Of a stretch of 64,000 nucleotides of DNA, positions 63,020-64,000 are shown in pieces. Each line of letters opens with the position of its first letter. Position 1 is the first letter of the stretch. Origin of the DNA: Streptantibioticus parmotrematis (GTDB lineage Bacteria; Actinomycetota; Actinomycetes; Streptomycetales; Streptomycetaceae). A model generated the notes under the pieces. The model did no database searches. It saw only the letters and a list, made by a program, of their open reading frames with translations, and was not told the DNA's origin. The stretch lies in assembly GCF_019890615.1 (NCBI RefSeq), contig NZ_JAINVZ010000011.1, positions 1-64,000 of the forward strand, given 5' to 3'. The position numbers and the translations under genes were made by a program.

Positions 63020-64000
63020 ATGACTGTTGACGGCTGGGTGAACGTACACGCCCACTTCACTCCCCCGATCACCGAGCAGGAACGCACCGCGCGATGGGAA
63101 GCCATGCGCGCGCAGCACTTCATGGCTCCGCGACCCCACCACTGGAGCCCGCGGGCCACGCTCGACTACATGGACCGCACCGGCATCGCGATGCAGATGC
63201 TGAGCAACATCCCCCGGAAACTGGAGGAGTTGAGGGCCTCGAACGACTACGGAGCACAGGTCGTCGCGGAGCACCCGAGCAGGTTCGGACTGCTCGCCGC
63301 CCTGCCCACCGACGACCCCGAGGCGGCTCTCGCCGAGATCGAACGGGCCGGTACGGACCTGCGAGCCGACGGGTACGCCGTGAGCGCCGCCTACAACGGC
63401 GTGTCCCTCGGGGACGAGCGCCTGGAGCCGGTGTGGGCCGAACTGGACCGGCGCCGAGCGGTCGTCTTCGCGCATCCCAATGCCTACGCACCGGCCCGCT
63501 CGTGGCATCCCATCCCGCTGGTGGAGGTCGCGTTCGAGACCGCACGCAGCGTCGTCGACATGCTGTACGCGGGTGTGTTCCGCCGTCATCCCCACGTGAC
63601 GCTGATCCTCGCGCATGCCGGTGGCGCTCTGCCCGCGCTGTCGGGGCGACTGGGACTCCTGGGTACCGAGGCCTGGGTGCCGAACCCCCAGCGGATCACC
63701 CGCGAGGAGATCCGGCGGCATCTGGGCCGCCTCTACCTCGACACGGCGGCCTCCGGCGCGGACTCCGCCCTCGCCCCCGCGCTCACGATGGTCCCGCGCG
63801 ACCACCTCGTCTACGGCGCCGACTGCGGAGTCCCTTGCAGCACGGAGGCGACGATGGCGGCCGACATCGAGGCCCTGCGGCACTCGGGAGTGCTGGTCGG
63901 CGACGAGGCCGACGAACTCGGGCGCCGGGCACTGGAGTTGTTTCCCTCAGCCGCCCAACGCGTCCGGCAGCAATCCGGCATCCGGCCGCCGGGCGCTACC
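63020..64000 (+). CDS. Amidohydrolase-2 family enzyme, partial at the right edge
   Basis: 327 codons are visible and the frame is open to the window end. Metal motif WVNVHAHFTPP (H10, H12) opens the barrel. LILAHAGGALPALSGRLG carries the mid-barrel His, and LVYGADCGVP the late Asp of the family. Residues RATLDYMDRTGIAMQMLSN and LLAALPTDDPEAALAEIERA match the 6-methylsalicylate decarboxylase/isoorotate-type branch. Another decarboxylase or hydrolase in the same cluster as the gene at 60204, from which it differs in length and in the region after HxH. Start ATG at 63020 with GGAGCC upstream. Most of the protein is present; the C-terminus is missing. Confidence 0.83.
   Translation, partial: MTVDGWVNVHAHFTPPITEQERTARWEAMRAQHFMAPRPHHWSPRATLDYMDRTGIAMQMLSNIPRKLEELRASNDYGAQVVAEHPSRFGLLAALPTDDPEAALAEIERAGTDLRADGYAVSAAYNGVSLGDERLEPVWAELDRRRAVVFAHPNAYAPARSWHPIPLVEVAFETARSVVDMLYAGVFRRHPHVTLILAHAGGALPALSGRLGLLGTEAWVPNPQRITREEIRRHLGRLYLDTAASGADSALAPALTMVPRDHLVYGADCGVPCSTEATMAADIEALRHSGVLVGDEADELGRRALELFPSAAQRVRQQSGIRPPGAT

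Overview
The window is high-GC actinobacterial DNA and reads as a Streptomyces-type chromosome. The signs are the compact dnaK-grpE-dnaJ-hspR operon with HAIR operators, clpB with its own HAIR site, the fba/pyrE neighbourhood with a perfect core parS site, GTG starts and ATGA/GTGA overlaps, many small actinobacterial families (DUF3151, DUF2617, YbjN, RsbW-type ATPases), a class F sortase and a type VII secretion locus. Both edges cut genes: eccC on the left and an amidohydrolase on the right.

Positions 1-10,685 hold a type VII secretion (T7SS) locus read right to left: two small Esx/WXG100-like proteins, an EspC-like protein, a 1231-residue modular effector, an HD-domain protein, a small membrane protein, EccD, a ParA-like ATPase and the start of EccC. 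One unknown gene (534-1421) runs the opposite way. The effector carries a segment with RelA/SpoT synthetase hallmarks and a C-terminal HExxH zincin. The gene 15 bases downstream carries a SpoT-type HD hydrolase core. This looks like an alarmone-type toxin with a matching hydrolase antidote, attached to T7SS, and is the most interesting item here.

Positions 10,900-31,000 are largely core metabolism: purA, a lipid-kinase-like protein, a tightly coupled kynurenine operon (kynA, kynU, a formamidase-like hydrolase, a P450), fba, a terminator with parS in its loop, pyrE, an aldose epimerase, an SRPBCC protein, a spermidine-synthase-like membrane protein, an aminotransferase, a GT-C mannosyltransferase and clpB. 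Positions 31,100-44,850 hold two PPOX flavoproteins, an FAD monooxygenase, the HspR-controlled chaperone operon, a membrane Fe-S oxidoreductase, an MFS exporter, a YIP1 protein, a phosphoribosyltransferase, dcd, and tRNA-Gly(CCC).

Positions 45,000-52,824 look accessory. A seven-part nucleotide-flavoured cluster (MazG-like pyrophosphohydrolase, dTMP-kinase-like enzyme, cobalamin-type radical SAM enzyme, HhH-GPD glycosylase, small Cys-rich protein, RsbW-like ATPase) is read leftwards with overlapping genes. It diverges from an XRE/TPR regulator and a 5-formyl-THF cyclo-ligase-like gene across a region with a perfect 16-bp palindrome. Then come a peroxiredoxin, another RsbW-like ATPase, a secreted protein of six WxxGxW repeats, and a sortase-substrate/class F sortase pair convergent with a DipZ-like redox protein.

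Positions 58,931-64,000 are the start of a catabolic cluster: a LysR regulator, two amidohydrolase-2 family enzymes and an aldehyde dehydrogenase, with matching GACGT half-sites in front of the regulator and of the first enzyme gene. All functional calls are read from motifs and context; no database search was possible.
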